DNA from: an uncultured Spirochaetaceae bacterium
Lineage (GTDB): Bacteria; Spirochaetota; Spirochaetia; Treponematales; Treponemataceae
Direction of reading: 5' to 3'
Assembly: GCA_902799665.1 (NCBI GenBank)
Contig: CADCBK010000010.1
Location: forward strand, 1 to 40,494
Length of the DNA stretch: 40,494 bases
Positions 24,137-32,148 of the stretch are shown here, one piece after another. The first letter of the stretch is position 1. Every line of letters starts with the position of its first letter. Both the position numbers and the translations under genes were made by a program. A model generated the notes under the pieces. That model had not been told where the DNA came from. It did not search any database and was given only the letters and a program-made list of their open reading frames with translations.

Positions 24137-26272
24137 TTGAAAACGTGGAACAAAAAAGAAATATCAAGGGAGGCCGCGCAAGCCTTGCGCGACAAGTTCA
24201 AGCTGGGCGCCTTGGAGGCCTCCATCTTTTCCCGCAGGGGAATTACGGCGGGAAGCGACTTGCTTTACTTCCTTGAGGGCGACGCGCGTTTTTTGAACAA
24301 GCCCTTTGAGTTCTCTCAAATGGAAGACGCCGTCGACCGCATTTTGGCTGCGGCGGAAGAGGGCGAAAAAGTCTTGATTTTCGGAGACCGCGACGTGGAC
24401 GGAATAACCGCCACCGCCGTCTTGTACGAGCAGCTAAAGCGCATGGGCATTGACGTTTCCTGGCGGCTTCCGTCCGGCGACGATTCGTACGGCCTAAGCC
24501 TTGCGGCCGTTGAGGAATTCGCCAAGTCTTACGGAACGCTTTTGATTACCGTGGACTGCGGCATCTCCAATTACGCCGAAATCCAGCGGGCGCAAGAGCT
24601 GGGGATAAGCGTAATCGTCACCGACCACCACAATCCGCCGGAAAAGCTTCCGGCCGCCGACATAATATTGAATCCAAAATGCGCGGACTCAGGCTATCCC
24701 TTTGCCGAAATTTCCGGCTGCTCGGTGGCCTTTAAGCTGGCGCGCGCCCTGCGCTTTTCGCAAAGCGAGGCCTACAAGCAGGACATTTGCCTTTTGAATG
24801 TCCGCGACGGCGCGGTTGTCGAATGCTTGAAGGTAAGGAACATGGTCAAGCGCAAGGCTTTTGAAAAAGACTTTTCAGGCGGCTCTTTAAGCCTTTCGTC
24901 CAGCGGCCTCTTGGAATTTTTGCGGGGCGAGCAAATCTTTGTCTGGGACGCTCCCAAGGTTTCGGCGGCCCTCAAAGGCATTTTTGGAAACGGGGTGGAA
25001 TTCAACCTTTTTGACCTTAGGCCCGAAGCGGCGAAAATCATTCCATACGTGTCCAACGTCTCCTTGCAAAAGCTGGCCTCCCTTTCAAAGGTCGCGCTGT
25101 ACTCCGAGGCCGAGGCGACGGAAATCTCAGCCTTCTACAACATTTTTGTCAGTTACCTTTATAAGAAAATCGAGCAAAGCGTTCCCCAGATAAAGGAACG
25201 GGACGAGCGGGACTTGCAGCTTGTGGCCCTTTCTGTCTTTAGCGACATCATGCCGCTAAAAAACGAAAACCGCATTTTCGCCCGCCTGGCGCTTGACTCA
25301 ATAAACAAGGGCCGGCCCCGGCCTGGCTTGGTGGAGTTGATGGCCCGGCAGGGCCTTTTGGGAAAGAAAATCTGCGCCAAGGACTTAAGCTGGAACGTGA
25401 TTCCCGCCCTTAACGCGGCCGGCCGCCTTGGAAGCCCCGAAGACTCGCTGAAGCTTTTCCTTGCCGAGACCGCGCAAGAGCGCGAGGAGAGCGCCCAAAT
25501 AATTCTTGGCTACAACGAAAGGCGCAGGGATTTGGAAAACGCTTCCTGGGAATTTTTGGGCGGCCGGCCAGAGCGCTCGCTGCAAAAGTTCAACGGCAAA
25601 TTTTGCCTGATTGTTGAGGAAAAAATCCACCGGGGGGTCGTCGGCCGCATCGCCGCGAAGTTGGTCCAGCGCGTAAAGGTTCCGTCAATAGCGATTACAA
25701 AGATTGACGGCGTTTACGTCGGCTCGATGCGGACCGCGCGCTCTGTTAATTGCACCGACTTTTTGGACAGTTTCGGCGACATCTTCATCAATCACGGCGG
25801 CCACGCCGGCGCGGCTGGCTTTTCGCTCACCGCTGAGAATTTTGAGAAATTCCAGCAAAGGATTGGCGGCCTTGTCGCCGGCCTAAAGCTTGGCGATTCG
25901 GATGACGAGATCATTGACATTGACGCCGAGCTTGCCCACCAATACGTAAGCGACGACTTGATGAATGTGGTTGACCTTTTTGAGCCCTACGGAAACGAAA
26001 ACCCGGAGCTTGTCTTTATGACAAAGGGCGTCCGAATCGCGGGCGGCCAAGTCATGGGGAAGGGCGAGAGGCAGCATTTAAAGCTTTATTTGGAAATCGG
26101 AAAGCAAAAATGGCCGGCCTTGTGGTGGGACCAAGGCGGCCGCTACAAAAGCGAATTTAACGACGGCGATTTAATCGACGTGGCCTACAACTTTCAGCGA
26201 AACACTTTTAACGGCCACGAGGGCCGCCAGCTTCAAATTGTTGATTGCCGGCCCGCGGGAGCGGGCAGTTGA
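24137..26272 (+). CDS. recJ: Single-strand DNA exonuclease RecJ
   Basis: A 711-residue DHH-family 5'-3' exonuclease. Motif I reads FGDRDVDGITATA (Arg in place of the usual Tyr), followed by ITVDCG, VIVTDHHNPP (the DHH motif) and the DHHA1 motif HGGHAGAAGFSL. It is longer than E. coli RecJ (577) owing to an insert of about 150 residues around positions 230-380. The start is TTG with GAGGAAGG upstream. The 3' end contains a GCCCGC-GGGA-GCGGGC hairpin that recurs in the spacer at the window start. Confidence 0.92.
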   Translation: MKTWNKKEISREAAQALRDKFKLGALEASIFSRRGITAGSDLLYFLEGDARFLNKPFEFSQMEDAVDRILAAAEEGEKVLIFGDRDVDGITATAVLYEQLKRMGIDVSWRLPSGDDSYGLSLAAVEEFAKSYGTLLITVDCGISNYAEIQRAQELGISVIVTDHHNPPEKLPAADIILNPKCADSGYPFAEISGCSVAFKLARALRFSQSEAYKQDICLLNVRDGAVVECLKVRNMVKRKAFEKDFSGGSLSLSSSGLLEFLRGEQIFVWDAPKVSAALKGIFGNGVEFNLFDLRPEAAKIIPYVSNVSLQKLASLSKVALYSEAEATEISAFYNIFVSYLYKKIEQSVPQIKERDERDLQLVALSVFSDIMPLKNENRIFARLALDSINKGRPRPGLVELMARQGLLGKKICAKDLSWNVIPALNAAGRLGSPEDSLKLFLAETAQEREESAQIILGYNERRRDLENASWEFLGGRPERSLQKFNGKFCLIVEEKIHRGVVGRIAAKLVQRVKVPSIAITKIDGVYVGSMRTARSVNCTDFLDSFGDIFINHGGHAGAAGFSLTAENFEKFQQRIGGLVAGLKLGDSDDEIIDIDAELAHQYVSDDLMNVVDLFEPYGNENPELVFMTKGVRIAGGQVMGKGERQHLKLYLEIGKQKWPALWWDQGGRYKSEFNDGDLIDVAYNFQRNTFNGHEGRQLQIVDCRPAGAGS
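26251..26266. repeat. REP-like hairpin inside the recJ 3' end
   Basis: GCCCGC, a 4-nt loop, GCGGGC: the same stem as at 198-213. It is translated as the last residues of RecJ (RPAGAGS), so the repeat appears to have extended or replaced the original C-terminus. Confidence 0.5.
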
Positions 26273-26319
26273 ATAAGCTTCCTATAGCAAAATGGAGCGC
26301 GGCGACATACGCAAGGCGG

Positions 26320-27414
26320 TCAGTCTAGGACGCTATGGCCGGGATGTTTTTCGGCGAATTCCCTTTGGCGCTTTCTGACCGCCTGGATGATTTGGTTTCC
26401 GGCCTCAAGGCGCCTTATGTCGTCCATATGCCAGTCAAGGTTTGAGGGCGGGAAGGGCGGATCCGGATTCGGCGCGCGCTTGGCAAAGTATTCCTTCGCA
26501 AGGGCCATTGCGGCCTCTTGGCTTCCCTTGTCTTGGACCCGCTTTAGGTAGGGCTGGCCCAGGCCGCATATCCTTGAGTCCTTGTCCAGCTCGTAGACTT
26601 TCGGCCTGTCGTTCGTCTTTTGGACGTTCCTTATCGTCACGCTGCGGCCGTTGGCGCATGTGTAGATTTTCCCGGCCGACTGTATGTGCTTTACGACCGA
26701 GAAGGTTTGGCCGCCGTCGCTGAAGAAAGCCATTTCGTTTGTGTATTCCATGTCGGTCCGCCAGTAGCGGATTGTGTAGACCGCGTCCTTTGTTATGTAA
26801 GTTGAGTAAATGTCAGTCGACGTCACCGGCGGGCAAACCTTGACCCCGTCGGCTTCGGACATTTTAGCCCAAAAGCCTTCCAAAGGGTCGGCCTCTTCTT
26901 TGCCTTGCGCTTTTCCTTCGCTTTCGCTCGCTTCGCCGCTTTGGTCGCTTAGCTTTACGGCGAAATTAAGGTACAAGTTTCCGCCGATAATCGCCACTGG
27001 AATGACGCTCGCTTCCTTTAGCCGTGGATGCCATAAAAACATTTCCCAAACGGAAGCGTCGCCCCGCGTTTCCCTGTTTGTAAGCAAGGGCCTGTATTCG
27101 ATGAAAATTCTTTCCGGCTCGGGGCAGGTTGAGTCGTTCAATGTCCGTTCTTCCGTCCAAAAATCCGGCTCGGCGGTCCTGTCCAAATACCAGCTGTAAA
27201 ATGTTTTTAGCAAAATCGCCGCGCCTTCCTTTTGCTTTGGCCCGCCTTCATCCTCGCCGCAAGAGAAAGCCACATATCGGTCGTCGCGCTCCCAAACGCC
27301 GTCAAAGGGGGCGGGGACGCCTTGGGAAAAAGCGCCGTCTGTCAGCTGGGCGAAAGCCGTTCCCGCCGCAAGAAAAATATATAGTGGCAACAGTATTTTC
27401 AGAGATAATTTCAC
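26320..27414 (-). CDS. Exported protein of unknown function
   Basis: A 364-residue secreted protein. Starting at GTG 27414 gives KLSLKILLPLYIFLAAGTAFAQ, a textbook signal peptide cut after AFA. The mature part has blocks such as FDGVWERDDRYVAF and GFWAKMSEADGVKVC that look like two similar lipocalin/META-type beta units, and a Glu/Ser/Lys-rich linker. I do not recognise the family. A reading that began at 27513 would put 33 extra residues before the signal peptide and run across the promoter and a repeat. The promoter places transcription start on the GTG itself. Confidence 0.7.
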   Translation of the reverse strand: MKLSLKILLPLYIFLAAGTAFAQLTDGAFSQGVPAPFDGVWERDDRYVAFSCGEDEGGPKQKEGAAILLKTFYSWYLDRTAEPDFWTEERTLNDSTCPEPERIFIEYRPLLTNRETRGDASVWEMFLWHPRLKEASVIPVAIIGGNLYLNFAVKLSDQSGEASESEGKAQGKEEADPLEGFWAKMSEADGVKVCPPVTSTDIYSTYITKDAVYTIRYWRTDMEYTNEMAFFSDGGQTFSVVKHIQSAGKIYTCANGRSVTIRNVQKTNDRPKVYELDKDSRICGLGQPYLKRVQDKGSQEAAMALAKEYFAKRAPNPDPPFPPSNLDWHMDDIRRLEAGNQIIQAVRKRQREFAEKHPGHSVLD

Positions 27415-27449
27415 AATTATATTATCGGAAACGTGGCAATTAAGGTAAA
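27415..27449 (-). promoter_or_regulatory. Promoter of the exported protein gene (leaderless, GTG start)
   Basis: TTTACC (27449-27444), 17 bp, GATAAT (27426-27421), then 6 nt to the GTG at 27414, so the first transcribed base is predicted to be the G of the start codon. A second TATAAT-like box directly beside the GTG is too close to serve this start. Confidence 0.5.
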
Positions 27450-27458
27450 GAAAAAAAA

Positions 27459-27487
27459 CGTCGCTGGGACCCGCCATTTGTGTCCGC
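27459..27487. repeat. Second copy of the CGTCGCTGGGACCCGCC repeat
   Basis: CGTCGCTGGGACCCGCC at 27459-27475, six variable bases, then GTCCGC. It is identical in layout to 6300-6328. It lies in the divergent promoter region between the exported protein gene and rpsT. Confidence 0.6.
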
Positions 27488-27506
27488 TTTTCTTTCTTTC
27501 TCCTTA

Positions 27507-27535
27507 TTGACACAATTCCCCAAAACTGTTAATAT
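27507..27535 (+). promoter_or_regulatory. Promoter of rpsT-HU-bactofilin
   Basis: TTGACA (27507-27512), 17 bp, TAATAT (27530-27535). Transcription would begin near 27542, giving a leader of about 34 nt with a GGGGGA ribosome binding site. Confidence 0.75.
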
Positions 27536-27575
27536 GCCTTTTACATTTTCTTAAAATATTTTTTTGGGGGATATC

Positions 27576-27863
27576 TTGGCTAGAAATCAGACTTCAGCAG
27601 AAAAGCGCCACGCTCAGAGCGAAAAGCGCCGCATGCGCAACAAGGCAATTAAATCAGAGTGCCGCACTTACGCAAAACAATTCGTTGAATTGGTGCTTAA
27701 AAAGGATCAGGAGGCTGCCGCCGCTAAGCTCAAGCAGCTTCAGAGCGCCTTGGACTCAGCCCGCCTTAAGGGTGTCGTTAGCCTCAACGCCGCTTCGCGC
27801 AAGAAGAGCCGCATGACTCGGCTTTACAACGCGACGTTCGTCCAGCAGGCTGCCGCGAACTAA
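27576..27863 (+). CDS. rpsT: 30S ribosomal protein S20
   Basis: A 95-residue basic primary 16S rRNA-binding protein. ARNQTSAEKRHAQSEKRRMRNKAIKSECRTY and the C-terminal KGVVSLNAASRKKSRMTRLYN match S20. I place the start at TTG 27576, five bases after GGGGG, rather than at 27564, because the protein then begins (M)ARNQTSAEKR like other S20 proteins. It heads a three-gene group with the HU and bactofilin genes. Confidence 0.93.
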   Translation: MARNQTSAEKRHAQSEKRRMRNKAIKSECRTYAKQFVELVLKKDQEAAAAKLKQLQSALDSARLKGVVSLNAASRKKSRMTRLYNATFVQQAAAN

Positions 27864-27887
27864 AGTGTTTGAATTTTGGCGGAACTT

Positions 27888-28199
27888 ATGCTTTCAAAAA
27901 AGATAACAAAGCATGACTTGGTTGAAGCGGTTTACCAAAATTCAAAATACGAAAAAGGGCAAATTCAAGAAATAGTCGAAGCCTTTGTCGGTGAGTTGAA
28001 AAAATCCATTTCCAAAGGCTGCACGATTGAATTGCGGGGGTTCGGAACCTTTGAGGCCCGCCTTAGAAAGGGCCGCGAAGTCGTAAGGAACCCCAAAACC
28101 GGCCAGACGTCTTCCATGCAGGCGCATTATGTGGCCGCCTTTCGTTCCGGAAGGGAAATCAAAAAGACGCTCGGCGAGCTGCCCGTTCAAGAGAGCTAA
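27888..28199 (+). CDS. HU/IHF-family DNA-binding protein
   Basis: A 103-residue nucleoid protein that bends DNA as a dimer. LSKKITKHDLVEAVYQ is the N-terminal helix, and RGFGTFEARLRKGREVVRNPKTGQ is the beta-arm core with the conserved Arg-Asn-Pro that inserts into DNA. A TTG at 27876 is in frame, but only the ATG at 27888 has a purine-rich GGCGGA before it. HU and IHF subunits cannot be separated from this sequence alone. Confidence 0.88.
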   Translation: MLSKKITKHDLVEAVYQNSKYEKGQIQEIVEAFVGELKKSISKGCTIELRGFGTFEARLRKGREVVRNPKTGQTSSMQAHYVAAFRSGREIKKTLGELPVQES

Positions 28200-28201
28200 A
28201 G

Positions 28202-28618
28202 ATGGAACAGCAATCAAAAAATTACACAATTCTTGGCTCGGAAACTTCTTTTGACGGAGTTTTGGAATTTACCGACAACCTTAAAATCAACGGAAAATTC
28301 AACGGAACAATCAACTCCAACGGAAATCTTGACATCGACAAGTCGGCCGTTTGCACGGTTGACAAAATGTCCGCCAGCTCAATCGTAATATCAGGCTCGG
28401 TCACTGGAAACATTTCCGCCTCGGAAAGGGTGGAGATGTGCAACGGCAGCAAGGTAAAGGGCAACGTTGAGACGGCCCGCCTTAGAATCGCCGACAACGT
28501 GGATTTTGAGGGCCAGGTCACAATGCTTGAAAGCGAGCCCGACGTTGACTTGTTCAGCGTGGCCAGCGACGAATACAAGCAGACATTGTTGTTAAAGTCC
28601 GATTCAGACGCGGAATAA
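28202..28618 (+). CDS. Bactofilin (polymer-forming cytoskeletal protein)
   Basis: A 138-residue protein with the DUF583 right-handed beta-helix: successive short strands with hydrophobic/glycine periodicity (SFDGVLEFTDNLKINGKFNGTI, SGSVTGNISASERVEMCNGS, VKGNVETARLRIADN). Bactofilins form filaments on the inner membrane that shape the cell or place envelope enzymes. It starts 2 nt after the HU gene. Membership in a ribosomal/nucleoid transcript suggests constitutive expression. Confidence 0.9.
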   Translation: MEQQSKNYTILGSETSFDGVLEFTDNLKINGKFNGTINSNGNLDIDKSAVCTVDKMSASSIVISGSVTGNISASERVEMCNGSKVKGNVETARLRIADNVDFEGQVTMLESEPDVDLFSVASDEYKQTLLLKSDSDAE

Positions 28619-28623
28619 TTCGT

Positions 28624-28652
28624 TTGACAATTTTAGTTGTTTGATATAGAAT
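28624..28652 (+). promoter_or_regulatory. Promoter of rho
   Basis: TTGACA (28624-28629), 17 bp, TAGAAT (28647-28652). The start is expected near 28659, which falls in the 5' arm of the hairpin described next. The leader to the rho ATG would be about 92 nt, AT-rich, with GGAG before the start codon. Confidence 0.75.
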
Positions 28653-28656
28653 ATTC

Positions 28657-28690
28657 TTAAGATTTGTGGGAAATCTTAAATTCTTTTTTG
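28657..28690 (+). terminator. Weak terminator of rpsT-HU-bactofilin or rho attenuator
   Basis: TTAAGATTT (28657-28665) pairs perfectly with AAATCTTAA (28671-28679) around GTGGG, followed by ATTCTTTTTTG. The AT-only stem is weak. Because the rho promoter starts inside it, full folding is possible only in transcripts coming from upstream; that favours a terminator for the bactofilin group. Confidence 0.5.
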
Positions 28691-28750
28691 TTAAATCAAT
28701 CATTTTAATATTTTAATAATTATTTTATTTTTATTTGGAGACCATTCTTT

Positions 28751-30355
28751 ATGGACGAAGAAAACCAAAACACCTCTCAAGAGAACGCCGAAGAAAAGCC
28801 AAAGCGCCGCCGCATTGTGAAGAAAGCGGCCGTTAAAGCGCCGGCGGAAGAAAAGCCCGAAGCCGCCGAAGCCGCGGAAACTCCCGCCGCCGCGCAGGAA
28901 GCTCCTGAGCAAGCCGCGGAAACTGGCGTCCAGCAAAAAGGGCATTTTGGCTTCAAGGGCCGCGACAACAGGGGCTCGGGCCGTTTTCCCGGCAACAGAA
29001 GAAACTTTAGGCCCAACAAGGAAAACATGGCCCCTGACAACACTCCGACCCCGGAAAACTCGCCTGACTACGACCAAAAGCCCCGCCTTGAAATCAATGA
29101 GCTTACAAAAAAATCAATGATAGAGCTTCGCGAGATGGCCATGGAATTTGGCTTTAGCGCGGACGACCTTGCTCCGATGAAAAAGCAGGACTTGATTTTT
29201 GTAATCCTCAAGGCCCACACCGAGCACGGCGGAATCATCTTCGCAAGCGGCGCCCTGGAAATCCTTCCCGACGGCTACGGCTTTTTGCGAAGCCCGCAAA
29301 ACTCCTATCTTCCCGGTCCGGACGACATTTACATTTCGCCCAGCCAAATCAGGCTTTTCAACCTTAAGACGGGCGACACCGTTTACGGCCAGACAAGAAG
29401 CCCCAAGGAGGGCGAGCGCTTTTTCGCCTTGCTGCGCATAGAGAGCGTGAACTTTGACGATCCGCGCGTGGCGCAAACCCGCGTTCCCTTTGAAAACCTC
29501 ACGCCCCTTTATCCAAACGAAAAGTTCAAGCTGGAGACTGTTTCAACCGAGCTTTCCACCCGAATCGTGGACCTCTTTAGCCCGATCGGAAAGGGCCAGC
29601 GCCTTTTGATTGTCGCTCCGCCAAAAGCCGGAAAGACGACCTTGATGCAAAAGGTTGCCAACGCGATAACCGCCAACAACCCCGAAGTTTACCTTATCGT
29701 TCTTTTGATTGACGAACGCCCCGAGGAAGTCACCGAGATGGAGCGCTCTATTAAGGCCGAAGTGATTTCCTCAACCTTTGACGAGCAGGCCCAGCGCCAC
29801 GTCAACGTCGCCGAAATGGTTTTGGAAAAGGCCAAGCGTTTGGTGGAACACAAGCGCGACGTAGTCATTTTCCTTGACTCAATCACCCGCCTCGCGCGCG
29901 CCTACAACCAGACGGTTCCGACAAGCGGAAAGGTTTTGTCGGGCGGCGTTGACTCAAACGCGCTCCACAAGCCCAAGAGATTCTTTGGCGCGGCCCGAAA
30001 CATCGAGGAAGGCGGCTCGCTTACGATTATCTCAACTGCCTTGATAGAGACCGGAAGCCGCATGGACGAAGTCATCTTTGAAGAGTTCAAGGGAACCGGA
30101 AACAGCGAAATCGACTTGGACAGAAAGCTGGCCGAGCGCCGCCTTTTCCCGGCCATCAACATCAAGAAGTCCGGCACCCGCAAAGAGGAGCTTTTGCTTA
30201 CCGAAGAAGAGCTTCAAAAGCTTTGGGTTTTGCGCAAGGTCATCAACCCGATGGAAGACGCCGAAATCACCGAGCTTATCCTTGACCGCATGAGAAAGAG
30301 CAAGGACAACGCCGCCTTCCTGGCCTCGATGAACACCGGCAGCGCGGCAAACTGA
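28751..30355 (+). CDS. rho: Transcription termination factor Rho
   Basis: A 534-residue hexameric RNA helicase that ends transcription. An N-terminal extension of about 110 residues, rich in Lys, Glu, Ala and Pro with RGR-like basic clusters, precedes the helical SAP-like segment, the RNA-binding cold-shock domain ([12 protein letters not shown], near residue 174) and the ATPase with Walker [10 protein letters not shown] (near 291), [14 protein letters not shown] and the R-loop/Q-loop region. The extension is common in non-enteric Rho proteins and may bind RNA or form condensates. Confidence 0.96.
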   Translation: MDEENQNTSQENAEEKPKRRRIVKKAAVKAPAEEKPEAAEAAETPAAAQEAPEQAAETGVQQKGHFGFKGRDNRGSGRFPGNRRNFRPNKENMAPDNTPTPENSPDYDQKPRLEINELTKKSMIELREMAMEFGFSADDLAPMKKQDLIFVILKAHTEHGGIIFASGALEILPDGYGFLRSPQNSYLPGPDDIYISPSQIRLFNLKTGDTVYGQTRSPKEGERFFALLRIESVNFDDPRVAQTRVPFENLTPLYPNEKFKLETVSTELSTRIVDLFSPIGKGQRLLIVAPPKAGKTTLMQKVANAITANNPEVYLIVLLIDERPEEVTEMERSIKAEVISSTFDEQAQRHVNVAEMVLEKAKRLVEHKRDVVIFLDSITRLARAYNQTVPTSGKVLSGGVDSNALHKPKRFFGAARNIEEGGSLTIISTALIETGSRMDEVIFEEFKGTGNSEIDLDRKLAERRLFPAINIKKSGTRKEELLLTEEELQKLWVLRKVINPMEDAEITELILDRMRKSKDNAAFLASMNTGSAAN

Positions 30356-30366
30356 TTGAAAACAAT

Positions 30367-30440
30367 CCGCTGTTCGCGCGAGCTGATGAAACGCGCTCCA
30401 ATTAGGCGCGAGCCGCCTTATGCGAGCGCCGTAATTGGAA
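30367..30440. repeat. Dispersed palindromic repeats after rho
   Basis: CCGCTGTTCGCGCGAGCT (30367-30384) is an exact inverted match to 4658-4675. Next, TCCAATTA (30397-30404) pairs with TAATTGGA (30432-30439), continued by GGCGC/GCGCC, making a stem of about 13 bp with a loop containing GCGCGAGC...TGCGAGCGC. The stem has no U-tract but may protect the 3' end of the rho mRNA. Confidence 0.55.
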
Positions 30441-30492
30441 AATCCGCTCGAAACAACTATTTTGGTTTTGCGTTCGATAACACGAGCGGCGC

Positions 30493-30629
30493 TTGACAAA
30501 ATGGCGGCTTTTTTGATAAAATTGTCGCACTTAAATTTAATTTGGCAAGTTTTGTGGCGGCGGCTTGAGCGGTAAAATCCGGCTCCGCGCCGCAGGGCAA
30601 GGCTTTTCAAATATATATTGGAGGAACTG
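30493..30629 (+). promoter_or_regulatory. rpmE promoter and leader
   Basis: TTGACA (30493-30498) with TAAAAT (30517-30522) at 18 bp, or GATAAA (30515-30520) at 16 bp, gives a start near 30528. The leader of about 100 nt contains a GC-rich pairable stretch (GCGGCGG near 30557 with CCGCGCCGC near 30590). Autogenous control by L31 through its leader is known elsewhere; no specific motif was matched here. Confidence 0.6.
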
Positions 30630-30839
30630 ATGAAAAAAGACATTCATCCTGAGTACACGCTCACAAAGATTACATGCGTTTGCGGAAACGTAATCGAAAC
30701 TCGTTCAACTGTAAAGGACATTCACGTTGAAATTTGCTCGGCCTGCCACCCCTTCTATACAGGAAAGCAGAAGCTCGTTGACACAGCCGGACGCATCGAC
30801 CGCTTTAACAAGCGCTATGGAATCAAGGAAGCCAAGTAA
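30630..30839 (+). CDS. rpmE: 50S ribosomal protein L31 (zinc-binding form)
   Basis: A 69-residue large-subunit protein forming part of the inter-subunit bridge. KKDIHPEY, then Cys16-x-Cys18 and Cys36-x2-Cys39 ([24 protein letters not shown]) mark the C-plus form that holds one zinc. GGAGGA upstream fits the ATG at 30630 rather than the codon at 30618. It has its own promoter and a terminator at 30887. Confidence 0.97.
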   Translation: MKKDIHPEYTLTKITCVCGNVIETRSTVKDIHVEICSACHPFYTGKQKLVDTAGRIDRFNKRYGIKEAK

Positions 30840-30868
30840 ATTATTTGGCGAAAGATCCGCGCGGCGAA

Positions 30869-32035
30869 TTAGTCCGCCTTTTGAAGGAGCCACATTCTGT
30901 GGCTCTTTTTTGTTTTAAAGTCGGGGTCTATTGTCCGCTCGGTGATTTCTTGCGCGCGCGTTCCGGGCGGCAAGAGGCTGGGGTCAAATTTTAAAGTTTT
31001 TGCGTTTGTCGAAAAATAAAGAATTCCGTTCGATTTCAAAATAGCCAAACACTTCCTGCAAAGAATAGGCCAGTCGCGCTTGATGTCCAAGTCGTTGGCC
31101 GCGGACTTTGAGTTGCTGAACGTGGGCGGATCCAAAATTATTATGTCGTAGAGGGCGCTAGAATCGTCGCGGCGGGGCGCGCTCTGGTCCAAAAAGGCCA
31201 TCACGTCGCCCTTGGTCCATTCAAAATTTTCGGGGTCAAAGCCGTTAAGGCTGAAGTTTTTCTTTGACCAGTTAAGGTAAGTGTTTGACAAATCGACGCT
31301 TTGGACAAAATCCGCTCCGCCGGACGCCGCCGCGACCGAAAAGCTTGATGTGTAGCAAAAAAGGTTTAGGACGCGCGTTTTAAGGCCGCTTTTTTCGCGG
31401 TCCGAGCATTTTTCTTTTATCATCGCGCGGGCCGGCCTCATGTCCAAAAAGAGGCCTGTGTCTAGATAGCTTTCCAAGTCGACGAAAAATATCGAGCCGT
31501 TTTCAAAGACCCGGCCCCGCGCTTCTTGGGCTTGCGGAGCCTTTTGGGCCGCCGCTTCTTGGGCTTGCGGGGCCTTTTTGTCTTGCGCCGAGTTTTCTTT
31601 TGCGTACTGGGAGCCGCCTTTTTCGTGAAGGCGGGTTTTTGCGGCGATGCGGCCCTTGTCGACGCATAGGCATTCGGCCAAGGCGTCTGTCATCGCGCCA
31701 AGCCAGGCCCGCTCTTCTTCTATGGGCTTTTCGTAGGGCCGCTCGTACAAAAAGACTTTAAGCCAAGTCCGTTCAAGCCGGCGGGCGGCGGCTCCCGGCT
31801 GGTTTGCGCTTTCGGCGGCGGCTTGCTCTTGCAAAAAGGAAGCGGCTTCCTCCGGCGTCGCGACGTCGTCGGGAAGGAATTCGTAAAGGTCTATGGCAAG
31901 CGGAATTTCGGGAATGTCGCGGTCGTAAAGCCTAAAGCAGGTGACGAGATTTTTTCGCGCCCACTTTCGCAAAAGCTTGTGGTTTTTTGCCACCCTGTTT
32001 TTTAGCATTTGAGCTTGTTCCGCCGTCTTGTCCAT
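30869..32035 (-). CDS. RlmK-like 23S rRNA methyltransferase
   Basis: A 388-residue class I SAM-dependent RNA methyltransferase. NRVAKNHKLLRKWARKNLVTCFRLYDRDIPE is the typical start of the C-terminal half of E. coli RlmKL, the m7G2069 enzyme. LNLFCYTSSFSVAAASGGAD is the SAM-binding motif and IILDPPTFSNSK the catalytic motif. Here it stands alone, without the THUMP/RlmL half. A low-complexity insert has two KAPQAQEA units encoded by near-identical DNA (31525-31590). The ATG lies 7 nt after a -10 box, so the mRNA is predicted leaderless. RlmI-type m5C activity is the main alternative. Confidence 0.82.
   Translation of the reverse strand: MDKTAEQAQMLKNRVAKNHKLLRKWARKNLVTCFRLYDRDIPEIPLAIDLYEFLPDDVATPEEAASFLQEQAAAESANQPGAAARRLERTWLKVFLYERPYEKPIEEERAWLGAMTDALAECLCVDKGRIAAKTRLHEKGGSQYAKENSAQDKKAPQAQEAAAQKAPQAQEARGRVFENGSIFFVDLESYLDTGLFLDMRPARAMIKEKCSDREKSGLKTRVLNLFCYTSSFSVAAASGGADFVQSVDLSNTYLNWSKKNFSLNGFDPENFEWTKGDVMAFLDQSAPRRDDSSALYDIIILDPPTFSNSKSAANDLDIKRDWPILCRKCLAILKSNGILYFSTNAKTLKFDPSLLPPGTRAQEITERTIDPDFKTKKSHRMWLLQKAD
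30887..30911 (+). terminator. Terminator of rpmE, inside the opposite gene
   Basis: GAGCCACA (30887-30894), loop TTC, TGTGGCTC (30898-30905), then TTTTTT. The stem lies within the last codons of the convergent methyltransferase gene, whose C-terminus (HRMWLLQKAD) is thus encoded by terminator sequence. Confidence 0.85.
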
Positions 32036-32070
32036 AGCGCGAATTTACACAATAGTCCGCCGCCTGTCAA
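32036..32070 (-). promoter_or_regulatory. Promoter of the RlmK-like gene (leaderless)
   Basis: TTGACA (32070-32065), 17 bp, TAAATT (32047-32042), then 6 nt to the ATG at 32035. Transcription should start at the A of the start codon; no ribosome binding site exists. Confidence 0.75.
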
Positions 32071-32106
32071 CCTGCGCGGCGCGGGCAAAAAAAAATAAAA
32101 AAAAAG

Positions 32107-32135
32107 TGGACTTTTGCGCTGATTTTTGTTATAAT
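32107..32135 (+). promoter_or_regulatory. Promoter of the surface lipoprotein gene
   Basis: TGGACT (32107-32112), 17 bp, TATAAT (32130-32135). The start near 32142 leaves a 7-nt leader before the ATG at 32149, too short for a normal ribosome binding site although GGGG is present. Confidence 0.65.
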
Positions 32136-32148
32136 CATTTGGGGTTAT

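Noticed and set aside
27415..27513. An N-terminal extension of the exported protein from 27513
   Set aside because: It would cross the gene's own promoter and a dispersed repeat, and would bury the signal peptide 33 residues inside.
30493..30629. A small RNA gene upstream of rpmE
   Set aside because: The promoter leads straight into rpmE with no terminator before it, so a leader is the simpler reading.
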